Positions 19,484 to 29,200 of a DNA stretch of 64,000 nucleotides are shown here, piece by piece (position 1 is the first letter of the stretch; every line of letters starts with the position of its first letter). The position numbers were made by a program, and so were the translations under genes. A model generated the notes under the pieces. The model ran no database searches and was not told the DNA's origin. It saw only the letters and a list, made by a program, of their open reading frames with translations. The DNA comes from Thermoactinomyces vulgaris (GTDB lineage Bacteria > Bacillota > Bacilli > Thermoactinomycetales > Thermoactinomycetaceae): positions 248,001-312,000 of the forward strand of contig NZ_REFP01000009.1 in assembly GCF_003688725.1 (NCBI RefSeq), in the 5' to 3' direction.

Positions 19484-19819
19484 ATGAGAATCCTGTTAAA
19501 AATCGTTGTGGGCGCCATTGCTGTCTTTCTTGCTTCCCATTTGGTTTCGGGAATTGAAGTGGAAAGCTGGAAAGCCGCTCTTTTCGCCTCGATTGCACTG
19601 AGCATCATCAATCTGATTGTCCGGCCGGTCATCAAGGTGTTGACTTTGCCCATCACCATTTTGACATTGGGCTTGTTTTCATTTGTGATTAATACGTTCA
19701 TGTTTTGGATGGCCAGCTTCTTTGTGGACGGGTTTGAAGTGGAAGGATTTGTCGCCGCATTTTTGGGGGCGTTGATCATGACCGTGGCCAACTGGATTTT
19801 GGGTTGGTTTACGGATTAA
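19484..19819 (+). CDS. yvlD: YvlD-like small membrane protein (phage holin family 4 superfamily)
   Basis: A 111-residue integral membrane protein with four hydrophobic helices (about 3-22, 30-48, 55-80 and 88-108) and the family motif SIINLIVRPVIKVLTLPITILTLG in the second/third helix region. Homologues are called YvlD or phage holin family, but there is no evidence of holin activity; in B. subtilis yvlD lies beside hprK as here. The ATG at 19484 is 9 nt after GGAGG; the ATG at 19478 is too close. Confidence 0.85.
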   Translation: MRILLKIVVGAIAVFLASHLVSGIEVESWKAALFASIALSIINLIVRPVIKVLTLPITILTLGLFSFVINTFMFWMASFFVDGFEVEGFVAAFLGALIMTVANWILGWFTD

Positions 19820-19830
19820 CCGGCAACATA

Positions 19831-19860
19831 AAAAGGCTTGTGGAAAACACAAGCCTTTTT
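19831..19860. terminator. Bidirectional terminator
   Basis: AAAAGGCTTGTG (19831-19842) pairs with CACAAGCCTTTT (19848-19859), with T-runs on both strands. It serves the convergent yvlD-like and DUF84 genes. Confidence 0.9.
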
Positions 19861-20380
19861 ATGAATGATGTTTGTAAAATTGGTATTGTCCGAAAAGCAG
19901 TTTGCAAACATGGATAAACATTTCTTTTCGTTTCACCTGGTTGTTGGTGAAGATGCCGACGGCTCCTTGATCCCGGCGAACCCCTTTTTGTTTGGAATAT
20001 TCCTCCATGATCCATCCTAATTCCTTTCCCTGATTCAGCGGAGTCCTGAATGAATCCGGAAGCGGAATCCGGGCCCCTCCGGCCAGCTGCACACGGCCGT
20101 TTTCATCCACAAGGGCTCCCCAATTGCACAAAAACAAACCATTAGGCGTTTCGGTCACTCCGCCTTCCAAGCCGATTCCGATGGCTGCGTCCAAAGCTTT
20201 TTTGGCGCGGCGTGCACGGTGAATGGCCCCTTCGATGGTTTCCTCATCGGAAAAAGGCTGGTCTGAAACCCCGGAAGGAACGGAAGCGGATAAAACCGTT
20301 CCGGTCCGGTTAAATTCCTGCCACGCTTCTTCAACAGCCCCGACTTTAGCGGGATTGGTCGATCCGACTGCGATGATCAT
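19859..20380 (-). CDS. DUF84 family NTP phosphatase (inosine/xanthosine triphosphatase)
   Basis: A 173-residue house-cleaning enzyme of the YjjX/DUF84 family, which hydrolyses ITP and XTP. Family features seen are the N-terminal GSTNPAKVGAV, EGAIHRARRA near residue 57 and the acidic GIGLEGGV. I chose the ATG at 20380, 9 nt after AAGAAGGTG; an upstream GTG (20392) is part of the ribosome-binding site. Its first 35 bp overlap the end of the sortase gene, so translation is probably coupled. The functional link to the sortase is unclear. Confidence 0.85.
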   Translation of the reverse strand: MIIAVGSTNPAKVGAVEEAWQEFNRTGTVLSASVPSGVSDQPFSDEETIEGAIHRARRAKKALDAAIGIGLEGGVTETPNGLFLCNWGALVDENGRVQLAGGARIPLPDSFRTPLNQGKELGWIMEEYSKQKGVRRDQGAVGIFTNNQVKRKEMFIHVCKLLFGQYQFYKHHS

Positions 20381-20996
20381 GTTTGTTTTCACCTTCTTGA
20401 ATTTGAATCAATTCAGCCCGGATGATATACCGATCCGGGGCATCTCCCACGTAATCAAACGGATAACAAGTTGACAGGGTCAGAACCGGACGGGAAATGG
20501 GAACGATCACGGTCCGGTCATCGGCGTGGGTGATCCAAGATTTACGGATTTGATAAGTGAAGAGATAGTTCCCGTATTTTATGTATAACCGGTCTCCTTT
20601 TTTCAATTTGCCCAAATCCCGAAAAACAGTGTCCCGATGGCCGGACAGGACAACATGCCCGGTGTCCCCGGGGTAAACCGTGCCATGCCCTTGGTATAAT
20701 CCGACCCCTTTTTTTAAGGAATCGGAATCCGTTCCTTTGACGATCGGGAGAATCCGGCCCAGTTTCGGAATCACCAATTCTCCCAGCTTTTCACCTTGGC
20801 GGACGGGAGGGGGCGGGACGGAGACTCCCTGTTTTAAAGAAGGCATCGTGGTTTGGACATGCCAGTCGGGGGCAATGGATGCCGCCAGTTGTTCATTCTG
20901 TTCCACGACCGATGCTTCTTTCTGCCAATGATACATATTGTAACAAAAGAAAATGCCGCCTGCCAGAATCAGGAGCCAAGCCACTATGCGCATCAC
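20346..20996 (-). CDS. Class D sortase
   Basis: Membrane-anchored transpeptidase of 216 residues. One N-terminal helix (about 5-22) is followed by the sortase barrel with His in LSGHRDTVFR, the catalytic Cys in TLSTCYPF and Arg in PDRYIIRAE. The short TLSTC motif and size match class D enzymes of spore-forming bacilli, some of which attach proteins to lipid II during sporulation. No sorting-signal substrate is encoded in this window. AAGGAGG supports the GTG at 20996; the ATG at 20993 is also possible. Confidence 0.9.
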   Translation of the reverse strand: MMRIVAWLLILAGGIFFCYNMYHWQKEASVVEQNEQLAASIAPDWHVQTTMPSLKQGVSVPPPPVRQGEKLGELVIPKLGRILPIVKGTDSDSLKKGVGLYQGHGTVYPGDTGHVVLSGHRDTVFRDLGKLKKGDRLYIKYGNYLFTYQIRKSWITHADDRTVIVPISRPVLTLSTCYPFDYVGDAPDRYIIRAELIQIQEGENKHDHRSRIDQSR

Positions 20997-21101
20997 GCGT
21001 TTCCTCCTTGACGGCTTCCATTTCCGTGTTTATGGTTTTTATTCGACAAGAAGCCGGATATTCCCTGTGTCACGCCGGGAGAGAAAATCTCTCCTTCCGT
21101 T

Positions 21102-21131
21102 TTGACAAAGAAACAGAAAAAAAGGTATTTT
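21102..21131 (+). promoter_or_regulatory. Sigma-A promoter of hprK
   Basis: A perfect TTGACA (21102-21107), 18-bp spacer and TATTTT (21126-21131), 110 bp before hprK. Confidence 0.6.
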
Positions 21132-21241
21132 AGGATATGAAACAAGTCAAGCCGGCAGAGGAACGGCATCCGTGAGAATAAAAAACTGTCCGCCGGCAAA
21201 AAGGCAATCAAAGGCCGGTTGGATGTTAGGAGATACGGACG

Positions 21242-22177
21242 ATGAGTAAAAAGGTTACACTGGAAAAGTTGATACAAGAGTTTCGCCTGGAAGTGATTTA
21301 TGGTTGGGATCAATTGGACCGTGCCGTGACCGTCGCGGATTTGTACCGGCCGGGATTGGAGCTGGCAGGTTTTTTCACTTATCATCCGGTCGAACGTTTG
21401 CAGTTGCTTGGCAAAACGGAATTGTCCTTTATTGAAGGATTGACCAGGCAAAAAAGAGAGGAACGTTTGGAGCGGTTGTGCCACTCGGAAATCCCTTGTT
21501 TTATCGTAACGCGGCAGTTGGAAGTGCCGCCCGAATTGATCCAGGCGTCCAAGAAGAAAAAGGTGCCGATTTTGCGCACTTCCTTGGCAACCACCAAATT
21601 TGCCAGCAAATTGACCAATTACCTGGAAAAATACTTGGCCCCGGCCACAACGATGCACGGGGTGTTGGTGGATGTGTATGGAATCGGCGTGCTGATTACG
21701 GGTTCAAGCGGAATCGGCAAAAGTGAAACGGCATTGGAACTGGTGAAGCGCGGCCATCGGTTGGTTGCCGATGATGCGGTGGAAATCACCCAGTCCGAAG
21801 AAGGGACGCTGGTCGGACATGCCCCGGAATTGATCCGTTACCTCCTGGAGATCCGGGGACTCGGGATCATCAATGTCATGACGCTGTTTGGGGCCGGAGC
21901 CGTGCGCGATAAAAAGAAAATTTCGCTGGCCATTCATTTGGAGGCATGGAAGGAAGAACGCCAATACGATCGATTGGGTCTGGATGAAGAGAAAATCCGC
22001 ATTATCGACACAGAAATCCCCAAGTTGACCATTCCGGTCCGCCCGGGGAGAAACCTGGCGGTGATTATTGAAGTGGCGGCCATGAACTACCGGTTGAAGC
22101 AAATGGGTTATCATGCCGCACAACAATTTATCCAGCAATTGGGTTCCGCGATTGATGACAGTGAGGAATTTGATTGA
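21242..22177 (+). CDS. hprK: HPr kinase/phosphorylase
   Basis: Phosphorylates HPr and Crh-type proteins on Ser46 using ATP or pyrophosphate and also reverses the reaction, so controlling carbon catabolite repression. The 311-residue protein has Walker A GSSGIGKS near residue 155 and the HPrK signature [16 protein letters not shown] near residue 202. The ATG at 21242 follows TAGGAG. Its partner HPr-like protein is encoded at 47844 in this window, and ppaX, which removes the pyrophosphate made in dephosphorylation, lies downstream. Confidence 0.97.
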   Translation: MSKKVTLEKLIQEFRLEVIYGWDQLDRAVTVADLYRPGLELAGFFTYHPVERLQLLGKTELSFIEGLTRQKREERLERLCHSEIPCFIVTRQLEVPPELIQASKKKKVPILRTSLATTKFASKLTNYLEKYLAPATTMHGVLVDVYGIGVLITGSSGIGKSETALELVKRGHRLVADDAVEITQSEEGTLVGHAPELIRYLLEIRGLGIINVMTLFGAGAVRDKKKISLAIHLEAWKEERQYDRLGLDEEKIRIIDTEIPKLTIPVRPGRNLAVIIEVAAMNYRLKQMGYHAAQQFIQQLGSAIDDSEEFD

Positions 22178-22213
22178 TGGGGTTGAATCCGGGAGGAGGA
22201 GAAGAAAAATTTG

Positions 22214-23539
22214 ATGAAAAATGAACATGCATGGATGAAAGAGGGTTTTTCCTTTTTGCAATGGGTGGTCTTCTTGTTGGCAAATGCCCTTTCGCTCCCC
22301 GTTGTCATCGGCCAGCTTTATCATCTCTCTGCTGCAGAAGTTGCCGGCTTGATGCAGCGGACTTTTTTTGTAATCGGATTGACTTCTTTTTTGCAGGGAT
22401 GGCTGGGGCACCGTTATCCTTTGGCAGACGGTCCGGCGGGAATCTGGCTCGGCATGTTCACGGTGATGGGAACCATGGCCGGGGCCGGTGAAGCCGTGCT
22501 TTCGGAGACCTTACGGGTGTTGGAAGGGGCGATGATCTTGGCCGGAGTCATCATCATCGTTATTTCTGCCTTCCGCTTGCTTCCGAAAATCCTGTTTTTA
22601 TTTACCCCTTTGGTGACCGGGTCCTTTTTAATGCTGTTGTCGCTCCAGTTAAGCGGTGTGTTCTTTCAGGGAATGTTCGGGATCGGGCAAGGCCGTGATG
22701 CTTTGGAGGGCAAATTGTTGCTCGTGTCGGTGGCGGTTTTTGTGTTGGTGTGGGTTCTTTCCGTTTGGGGAAAAGGCTGGATGAAAAATTATGCGGTTTT
22801 AATCGGCATTGCGGCAGGTTGGGCCGGTTTTGCAGGGTTGGGTTATGATGCGGCGCCGGTTTCTTTTTCTTCTTTTGTCACCCTTCCGTCCGTTTTTGCC
22901 TGGGGAACGCCGGTCTTTGATCCGAACATGATTTTAACCGTATTGGTGATTGTGTTGTTGCTTTTGTCCAATTTGATTGCAAGTGTGTCAGCCATGGAAC
23001 AAGTGTTGTCCGGGAAGAATCGCTTGGAATCCGGGTTGTTGTCCCGTTCCGGAACGGTCAACGGGGTGGCGACGCTCGCTTCGTCTCTTTTTTCGACGGT
23101 CGGAATGGTTCCTTTGACGGTTTCCGCCGGCTTTGTCAGCATGACCGGCGAGAAGAGGAGACGTCCTTATCTGGCAGCCTGTATCGGGGTTGTCGCCATT
23201 TCATGCATCCCGCCTATCATCTCGTTTTTCGCCCAATTGCCGGGCCCGGTGGCCTATGCGGTATTGCTGGCTTCTTTCGGGCAAATGTTCGGCATCGGTT
23301 TGAAAGGCGTGTTAAAAGAAGCTCTGGATTCACGGAGATTTCAGATTTTAGGTATCACCATGTCGGCCGGGGTGGGAATGATGTTTCTTCCTGCCGAAGT
23401 GTTCCAAAACTTTCCCCCGGTGATTCAGTCCTTGATGAGCAACGGATTACTGGTGGGGATGTTGATCTGTCTGGTGCTGGAACAATGTTGGAGGCCGCGT
23501 GGGGAGGAATCGTTCAAAAAGGTGTCAAACCACGCATAA
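22214..23539 (+). CDS. NCS2-family purine/pyrimidine permease
   Basis: A 441-residue transporter with about 12-14 hydrophobic helices, fitting the uracil/xanthine permease family (nucleobase:cation symporter 2). Family-like segments include the PLADGPAGIWLGMF loop near residue 75 and SRSGTVNGVATLASSLFSTVGMVPL near residue 275. The exact nucleobase cannot be read from sequence. GGAGGAGGAG precedes both the ATG at 22214 and a TTG at 22211. It begins 36 bp after hprK and appears to interrupt the hprK-lgt-ppaX order known from Bacillus. Confidence 0.88.
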   Translation: MKNEHAWMKEGFSFLQWVVFLLANALSLPVVIGQLYHLSAAEVAGLMQRTFFVIGLTSFLQGWLGHRYPLADGPAGIWLGMFTVMGTMAGAGEAVLSETLRVLEGAMILAGVIIIVISAFRLLPKILFLFTPLVTGSFLMLLSLQLSGVFFQGMFGIGQGRDALEGKLLLVSVAVFVLVWVLSVWGKGWMKNYAVLIGIAAGWAGFAGLGYDAAPVSFSSFVTLPSVFAWGTPVFDPNMILTVLVIVLLLLSNLIASVSAMEQVLSGKNRLESGLLSRSGTVNGVATLASSLFSTVGMVPLTVSAGFVSMTGEKRRRPYLAACIGVVAISCIPPIISFFAQLPGPVAYAVLLASFGQMFGIGLKGVLKEALDSRRFQILGITMSAGVGMMFLPAEVFQNFPPVIQSLMSNGLLVGMLICLVLEQCWRPRGEESFKKVSNHA

Positions 23540-23578
23540 AGGCTGCTTCTTTTGTCAGGAGCAGCCGGCTGTGATCTA

Positions 23579-23785
23579 TTATTCAAGCGTGATTTCGCGA
23601 TCGGCGTGACAAGTTTTCGGCTTGCGCCAATGGGGAAGGTACACAAACTGGATGGGATCATTGGACAAACATCCGGGAGTGGAGCAAAATCCGCGATCTC
23701 CCATGATATACACACTTTGGCTGTTTCCGCATTCCATACAATCATAACGTTCTGCTTCTTCTCGGTGTAAATCGAACGCCAACAA
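23579..23785 (-). CDS. Small protein with four-cysteine zinc-ribbon-like motif
   Basis: A 68-residue protein with CMEC near residue 16 and CSTPGC near residue 33, a possible four-Cys zinc site, and a basic C-terminal tail. I do not recognise the family. The start is inferred as the TTG at 23785, 6 nt after GGAGGG on the minus strand; translating from further upstream would read through the ribosome-binding site itself. It converges on the permease gene. The 280-bp gap to the right is AT-rich and holds the divergent promoters of this gene and lgt. Confidence 0.6.
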   Translation of the reverse strand: MLAFDLHREEAERYDCMECGNSQSVYIMGDRGFCSTPGCLSNDPIQFVYLPHWRKPKTCHADREITLE

Positions 23786-24067
23786 AATAAATCCCTCCAA
23801 TGATTTGTGTATACTATTTTAATGAATCAGACTTTTTATGTCCATAATAAATAATTCGATAAAAAAATGAAAAATACTGCACGGAAAGTCCGCCGGGATT
23901 TTTATGACGTTGCTTTGGACAGGCCAATCTGCTTTGAATGAAAACCGCTTGATCTGAAAGGGATTTTCTTTGTGAAAATTTTTAGGTTACAATGAAGACC
24001 AAATTTGTTCAAAATGGAAGGGTGGATCTGTGAAATTACTGTTTGGGGAAGAAGGGGGATGAAGGGA

Positions 24068-24964
24068 ATGACGTTCATGGTGATTGATCCCGTGGCCTTT
24101 TCCATCGGCCCGATCCAGGTGCATTGGTACGGGATCATTATGGCGACGGCCGCCATGTTGGGTTTGTGGTTGGCGACAATGGAAGCAAAGCGCCAGGGGC
24201 TGGATCCGGATATTTTATTGGATATGATGATCTGGGTATTACCTTCGGCGATCGTGGGAGCCCGGCTTTATTATGTGCTCTTTGAGTGGGAGTATTATGC
24301 CATGCATCCCGGAGACATCATTGCCGTTTGGAAAGGCGGACTGGCGATTCACGGCGGATTGATCGGTGCTTTTACAGCCGGATACATATTTGTGCGCAAG
24401 CATGGTTTGTCATTTTTGCAAATGGCGGATATTGTAGCCCCGAGTATCATTTTGGGCCAGGCGATCGGACGTTGGGGAAATTTCGTCAATCAGGAAGCCC
24501 ATGGTGGGGAAGTGTCGCGGGCTTTTTTGGAAAGCTTGCATTTGCCTTCATGGTTGATAGAGCAGATGAATATTTACGGTGTGTACTATCATCCGACGTT
24601 CCTGTATGAATCGATCTGGAATTTGGCCGGGTTCCTTTTGCTGATCGGTTTACGAAAGATACGCATCCGGCAAGGCGAGATTTTCTTCTCCTACTTGATC
24701 TGGTATTCATTGGGCCGCTTTTTCATTGAAGGCCTCCGGACAGACAGCCTTGCGTTTTCCGGCCCCGGCTTTTTGGAACAACTGCTGGCTGGGCTTTGGT
24801 CCCCGATGCAATTGTTGTTCGAACCGGGAATGTTAACCGGGGGGAACATCCGCATTGCGCAATTGGTGAGCCTGATCGGCGTCTTGGCGGGGCTGGTTCT
24901 CATCATTTGGCGTCGCATGAGCGGAACTGTCCCAAAGCAGGCCGGTGAAAGTAAAAAAGCTTAA
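24068..24964 (+). CDS. lgt: Prolipoprotein diacylglyceryl transferase
   Basis: Transfers diacylglycerol from phosphatidylglycerol to the lipobox Cys of prolipoproteins, the first step of lipoprotein maturation. The 298-residue, seven-helix membrane protein has the signature GRWGNFVNQEAHGG near residue 138, and IHGGLIGA and FIEGLRTDS further on. The ATG at 24068 is 10 nt after GGGGG; ATG codons at 24059 and 24077 remain possible. The lipoproteins at 504 and 49043 would be substrates. It is followed 22 bp later by ppaX. Confidence 0.95.
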   Translation: MTFMVIDPVAFSIGPIQVHWYGIIMATAAMLGLWLATMEAKRQGLDPDILLDMMIWVLPSAIVGARLYYVLFEWEYYAMHPGDIIAVWKGGLAIHGGLIGAFTAGYIFVRKHGLSFLQMADIVAPSIILGQAIGRWGNFVNQEAHGGEVSRAFLESLHLPSWLIEQMNIYGVYYHPTFLYESIWNLAGFLLLIGLRKIRIRQGEIFFSYLIWYSLGRFFIEGLRTDSLAFSGPGFLEQLLAGLWSPMQLLFEPGMLTGGNIRIAQLVSLIGVLAGLVLIIWRRMSGTVPKQAGESKKA

Positions 24965-24986
24965 ATCCCGAAGGAGTGGAACAAGC

Positions 24987-25631
24987 GTGAAATATTCCGT
25001 CATCCTTTTTGATTTGGATGGAACGTTGATCAATACCAATTCGTTGATTCTTGCTTCTTTTATGCATACGCTCAGTCAGCATTGTCCGGGAAAGTACACT
25101 CGGGAAGATGTGCTGAAGATCATGGGGGAGCCTCTGCTCGACCAGATGCGCCGTTTTGATCCTGATCAGGCCGAAGCGATGGTGAAAACCTACCATGCCT
25201 ATAATATCAAGCATCATGATGAATATGCCGAAGCGTTTCCCCATGTCCGGGAGGTTTTGCAAGCGTTGGATCAAGCCGGTGTGGTGATGGGGGTGGTTTC
25301 CAATAAACGGCGGGTCGTGGTGGAAAGAGGATTGGATCTGTTTCAACTGACCCCGTTTATGAAAACCATCGTTTGCATCGGGGACACTCCCGAGGCAAAA
25401 CCGTCTCCGGACATGATTTTTCTGGCTTTGGAACAGTTAAAGGCGGCTCCGGAGGAGGCATTGATGGTTGGAGACAGCCGCTATGATTTGATGGCGGCCA
25501 AGCGCGCCGGGGTCGATGCGGCAGCGGTGGGTTGGAGCCTTCATGCGGAGGAACTGAAGAAGTATGAGCCAGCCTATTATTTGCATGATATGCGTGATTT
25601 GCTTCGCATTTTGGATACAGAGAAGGGGTAA
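24987..25631 (+). CDS. ppaX: Pyrophosphatase PpaX (HAD superfamily)
   Basis: HAD-type hydrolase of 214 residues that hydrolyses the pyrophosphate released when HPrK dephosphorylates Ser46-phosphorylated HPr. The motifs are DLDGTLINTN (residues 8-17), VVSNKR near residue 106 and GDSRYDLMAAKRAG near 165. The GTG at 24987 follows AAGGAG; the longer in-frame ORF overlaps lgt. Position in the hprK-lgt-ppaX-yvoF series supports this assignment over a generic phosphoglycolate phosphatase. Confidence 0.92.
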   Translation: MKYSVILFDLDGTLINTNSLILASFMHTLSQHCPGKYTREDVLKIMGEPLLDQMRRFDPDQAEAMVKTYHAYNIKHHDEYAEAFPHVREVLQALDQAGVVMGVVSNKRRVVVERGLDLFQLTPFMKTIVCIGDTPEAKPSPDMIFLALEQLKAAPEEALMVGDSRYDLMAAKRAGVDAAAVGWSLHAEELKKYEPAYYLHDMRDLLRILDTEKG

Positions 25632-25640
25632 GCGGACAAC

Positions 25641-26129
25641 ATGCGCAAGACGGAACGATTCAAAGTGAGCGGGCCTAATTCATTATGGCAGGTGTACCGG
25701 ACGGTTCCCTTTTGGAAAGTGTTTAAAAACACCCTCGTGATCTTGGTTGCCCGTTATTTGCCGTGGATGGGGTTGAAAAGGTGGTTTTATCGCAAGCTGA
25801 CCGGCATGGAAATCGGAGAATGCACGGCGGTTGCTTTCATGGTGATGATGGATATTTTGTATCCGGAGAAAATCCATATCGGGAAAAATACGATTATCGG
25901 ATACAACACCACCATTTTGACGCATGAATATTTGATTGATGAGTACCGGTTGGGGGATGTGTATATCGGTGATCATGTGATGATTGGCGCCAATTCCACC
26001 ATCCTTCCGGGAGTGACGATTGGAGACCGTGCGGTGGTCGGAGCCGGTTCCGTGGTCACCAAAGATGTGCCCCCCGGCACTTTTGTGGCAGGAAATCCGG
26101 TCAGGGTGATAAAAAGTACAAAACAATGA
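25641..26129 (+). CDS. yvoF: YvoF-like hexapeptide-repeat acyltransferase
   Basis: A 162-residue protein whose C-terminal two thirds is a left-handed beta-helix of hexapeptide repeats (for example IHIGKNTIIGYNTTIL, VTIGDRAVVGAGSVVT), ending in the usual VAGNPVRVIK. The fold is that of trimeric O-acetyltransferases; the acceptor is unknown. It lies directly after ppaX, exactly as yvoF in B. subtilis. Confidence 0.88.
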   Translation: MRKTERFKVSGPNSLWQVYRTVPFWKVFKNTLVILVARYLPWMGLKRWFYRKLTGMEIGECTAVAFMVMMDILYPEKIHIGKNTIIGYNTTILTHEYLIDEYRLGDVYIGDHVMIGANSTILPGVTIGDRAVVGAGSVVTKDVPPGTFVAGNPVRVIKSTKQ

Positions 26130-26138
26130 GGGATTGAA

Positions 26139-26169
26139 CCAAAAACCGGAATCCGATTCCGGTTTTTGG
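26139..26169. terminator. Terminator after yvoF
   Basis: CCAAAAACCGGAAT (26139-26152) pairs perfectly with ATTCCGGTTTTTGG (26156-26169). The U-run lies in the stem's 3' arm. Confidence 0.8.
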
Positions 26170-26293
26170 TATTCATGGGATGAAAGATTGGAATTTATAT
26201 GAACAACAGTGAGATACACTATTTTTCAATTTGCTTAGAAGTTATTATTTAATCAGATTAATTATTTATGGGTGATATGAAAGGGGAGTCAAG

Positions 26294-29200
26294 GTGAATT
26301 GGTTGACCCGTTTTTCACTGCGAAACGTTGCCGCAGTGTTGATTTTGATCATTTTGGTAACCGGTGGCGGTGTTTATACAGCAACCCAATTAAAAATGGA
26401 AGCCATGCCGGATATCAACTTTCCGGTGATTGTCGCAGTCACCCCGTATCCGGGGGCATCGCCTGAGGATATCGCCGAAGAGGTGACCAAGCCGATAGAA
26501 AGAGAAATCATGGGAGTCAAAGGGGTGGATAAGGTTACATCCATTTCGGCAGACAGTACTTCCGTGGTGGTTGCCCAATTTGATTTTGATGCGGATCTGG
26601 ACAAGGCGCAGCAACAAATGAGGGACGCCCTGGACCGTTTGGATTTGCCGGACAATGTGATGGATACAATCTTTAACCGGTTTGGATTCAACACCTTCCC
26701 CATGATTAATTTTACGGTAAGCAGTGACAAGAAAAATGCCACTGAATTGGAGCAATGGGTAAAAGATGTGGTGAAACCCAAACTGGAGTCGATCGAAGGG
26801 GTCGGTGAAGTACAGGTAAAAGGAGAAGGGACCAAAGCGGTATACATTCGTTTGAATCCGGAAGCATTAAAGAAACATAATCTCACTATGCAGCAAGTTC
26901 AACAAGCTTTGGCCAGTGCCCAGATGTCTTTGCCGCTGGGGGATTTAAACACCGGCAATGTGGATATGCCTGTACGCATTCATCAGGAGATCACCTCAGT
27001 GGAAGACTTGAAAAATTTTGAGTTGACCGTTCCTGCCAATCCGACGGAAGGCATGCAGGATGCCTTCAACCAAATCGGTCAATCCATGGAGAGCTTGGGG
27101 CAGGCTGTAGGCGGCCTAGGTCAAGCTGTCGGAGGATTGAGCGAAGGGTTGGGGCAAATGAGCCAAGGACTGGGACAGGTGAGCCAAGGATTGGGGCAAG
27201 TCAGCCAAGGAACCCAGCAGTTGGCGAAAGTACAGGCCCATACGCAAAAAGTCCAAGCCGAAATGATCGGGATTCAGATTGAGTTAAATAAAGCGATGGA
27301 GCAACTGCAAAAAGATCCTGAAAATCCTGAGCTCAAACAACAAATCGCCATGTTGCAGGGACAGTTGAAGGCCAAACAAGCTGAACTGGTGGCGCTGAGC
27401 AAACAATTGCAAGCGATGCTGGCGAAGATGCCCAAATCTTCCGGAACTGTGCCGAAAGGAAACAGCCAATCGGTAAAAATGCCGGCTTCGCAAGGAAAAA
27501 CTTCTGCCGGCACCGGCAAACCGGAAATGAAAGAACCAGAAATTAAAACCGTCAAACTTCAGGACATTGCCACCATTACGGAATCAGCAAAAGGTCAATC
27601 CATGATCACCCGGACCAACGGGAAACCCTCCATCAATGTGGAGGTCATCAAAAATCCGGATGATAACGTGGTGGAAACAGCAGATGCAGTGAATGCTGAA
27701 CTGGATCAGCTGGCAAAAGCCAATAAAGACGTTCAATTCATGAAGTTGTTTGACCAGTCGGACAGTGTCAAAATGTCCATCCATTCCATGGTGCGGGAAG
27801 GATTGCTCGGGGCTCTGTTTGCTTCGGTTGTGATTCTTCTGTTCTTGCGGAATGTGCGCATGACATTGATTTCGATTGTTTCGATTCCGGTATCTGTTTT
27901 TGCAACCTTGATCTTGTTGAAACAAGCGGATGTGAGCCTCAATATCATGACCCTTGGCGGAATGACGGTGGCCATCGGTCGGGTGGTCGATGACAGCATT
28001 GTCGTGATCGAAAACATTTACCGCCACCTGATGAAAGGGATGGAACGCACGTCCGAATTGATTCTGTTGGCGACCAAAGAGGTTGCTTCAGCCATTACAT
28101 CCTCCACATTGACGACGGTTGCGGTATTTGTTCCGCTCGGAATGATTGAAGGGATTATCGGTGAAGTCTTTTATCCCTTTGCACTGACGGTGACCATTTC
28201 GCTTTTGTGCTCGTTGGTGGTGGCTGTCACCATCGTTCCGGTCTTGGCGAAATTGCTGGCTTTGAACGGAAAGCCGTTGAAAAAAGACCGGACAAGGAGC
28301 CGGCTGGCGGAACAATACAAAAAAGCTCTCAATTGGTCTTTGAACCATAAAAAAATCGTTTTGGTCGGGTCGACTTTAATGTTGTTGGGAAGTTTTGCGC
28401 TCGTACCCTTTATCGGAACCATTTTCCTTCCTTCCGATAAAGAAAAAGCGATGAACATTGAATTGAAAATGCCTTCCGGCACGAATTTGGAAAAAACAAA
28501 TCAAGTCGCCGAACAAATGGAGCAAAAGTTGAAACAGCACCCGGAAGTGAAAGTGATCAGCAGTTCGGTCGGGAACATGAGCAGCCAGATGACCAATGAC
28601 GGTTCAACGGGCAGCAGCAACCGCGCTTCCATGTTTGTCACCTTGGCGGATGACACCGAAATGGACACCTTTTTGGAAAACATCCGCAAGGAATTAAATG
28701 CGGTGGATCAGGATGCCGTTGTGAATGTCAGTGAAGTCAACAGCATCAATCCCGCTTCCAATTCCATCGAAGTGGTGATTACCGGAGATTCGATGGACAA
28801 GATCCGGACATTGACCAATCAATTGACGGCAAAAATTCAAAAAGTGAACGGTCTTGCCAATGTGGAAAACAATTTGAGTGAACAGAAGAAAATCGTCACC
28901 ATTGAAGTGGATGATGCCAAAGCTGCGAAGAAAGGTTTGGTGGCCCAACAAGTGGCCGCAAGTGTCCGCGGATTGTTGCAGGCGGATACGATCTTTGAAA
29001 TTGAGAAAGGAAACGAATCGCAAGAAGTGAAATTGGGATTGAAACAAGATGAAGTCAATTCGGTGGATAAGGTGAAAGAAATCCGGATATTATCCTCCAC
29101 CGGTGAACTGGTTCCGCTCAAAGATATTGCCAACGTCAAGGTGGAAGAAGGACCGGTCACCGTCAAAAGAGAAAACGGGCAGTTGGCTGCCACCGTTTCC

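Noticed and set aside
19484-19819. Holin of a prophage
   Set aside because: Although the family name includes phage holin, this is the chromosomal YvlD type next to hprK with no phage genes nearby.
23540-23568. Hairpin GGCTGCT...AGCAGCC after the permease as a terminator
   Set aside because: The stem is good, but there is no U-run on the plus strand and only three T on the minus strand; too weak to list as a feature.
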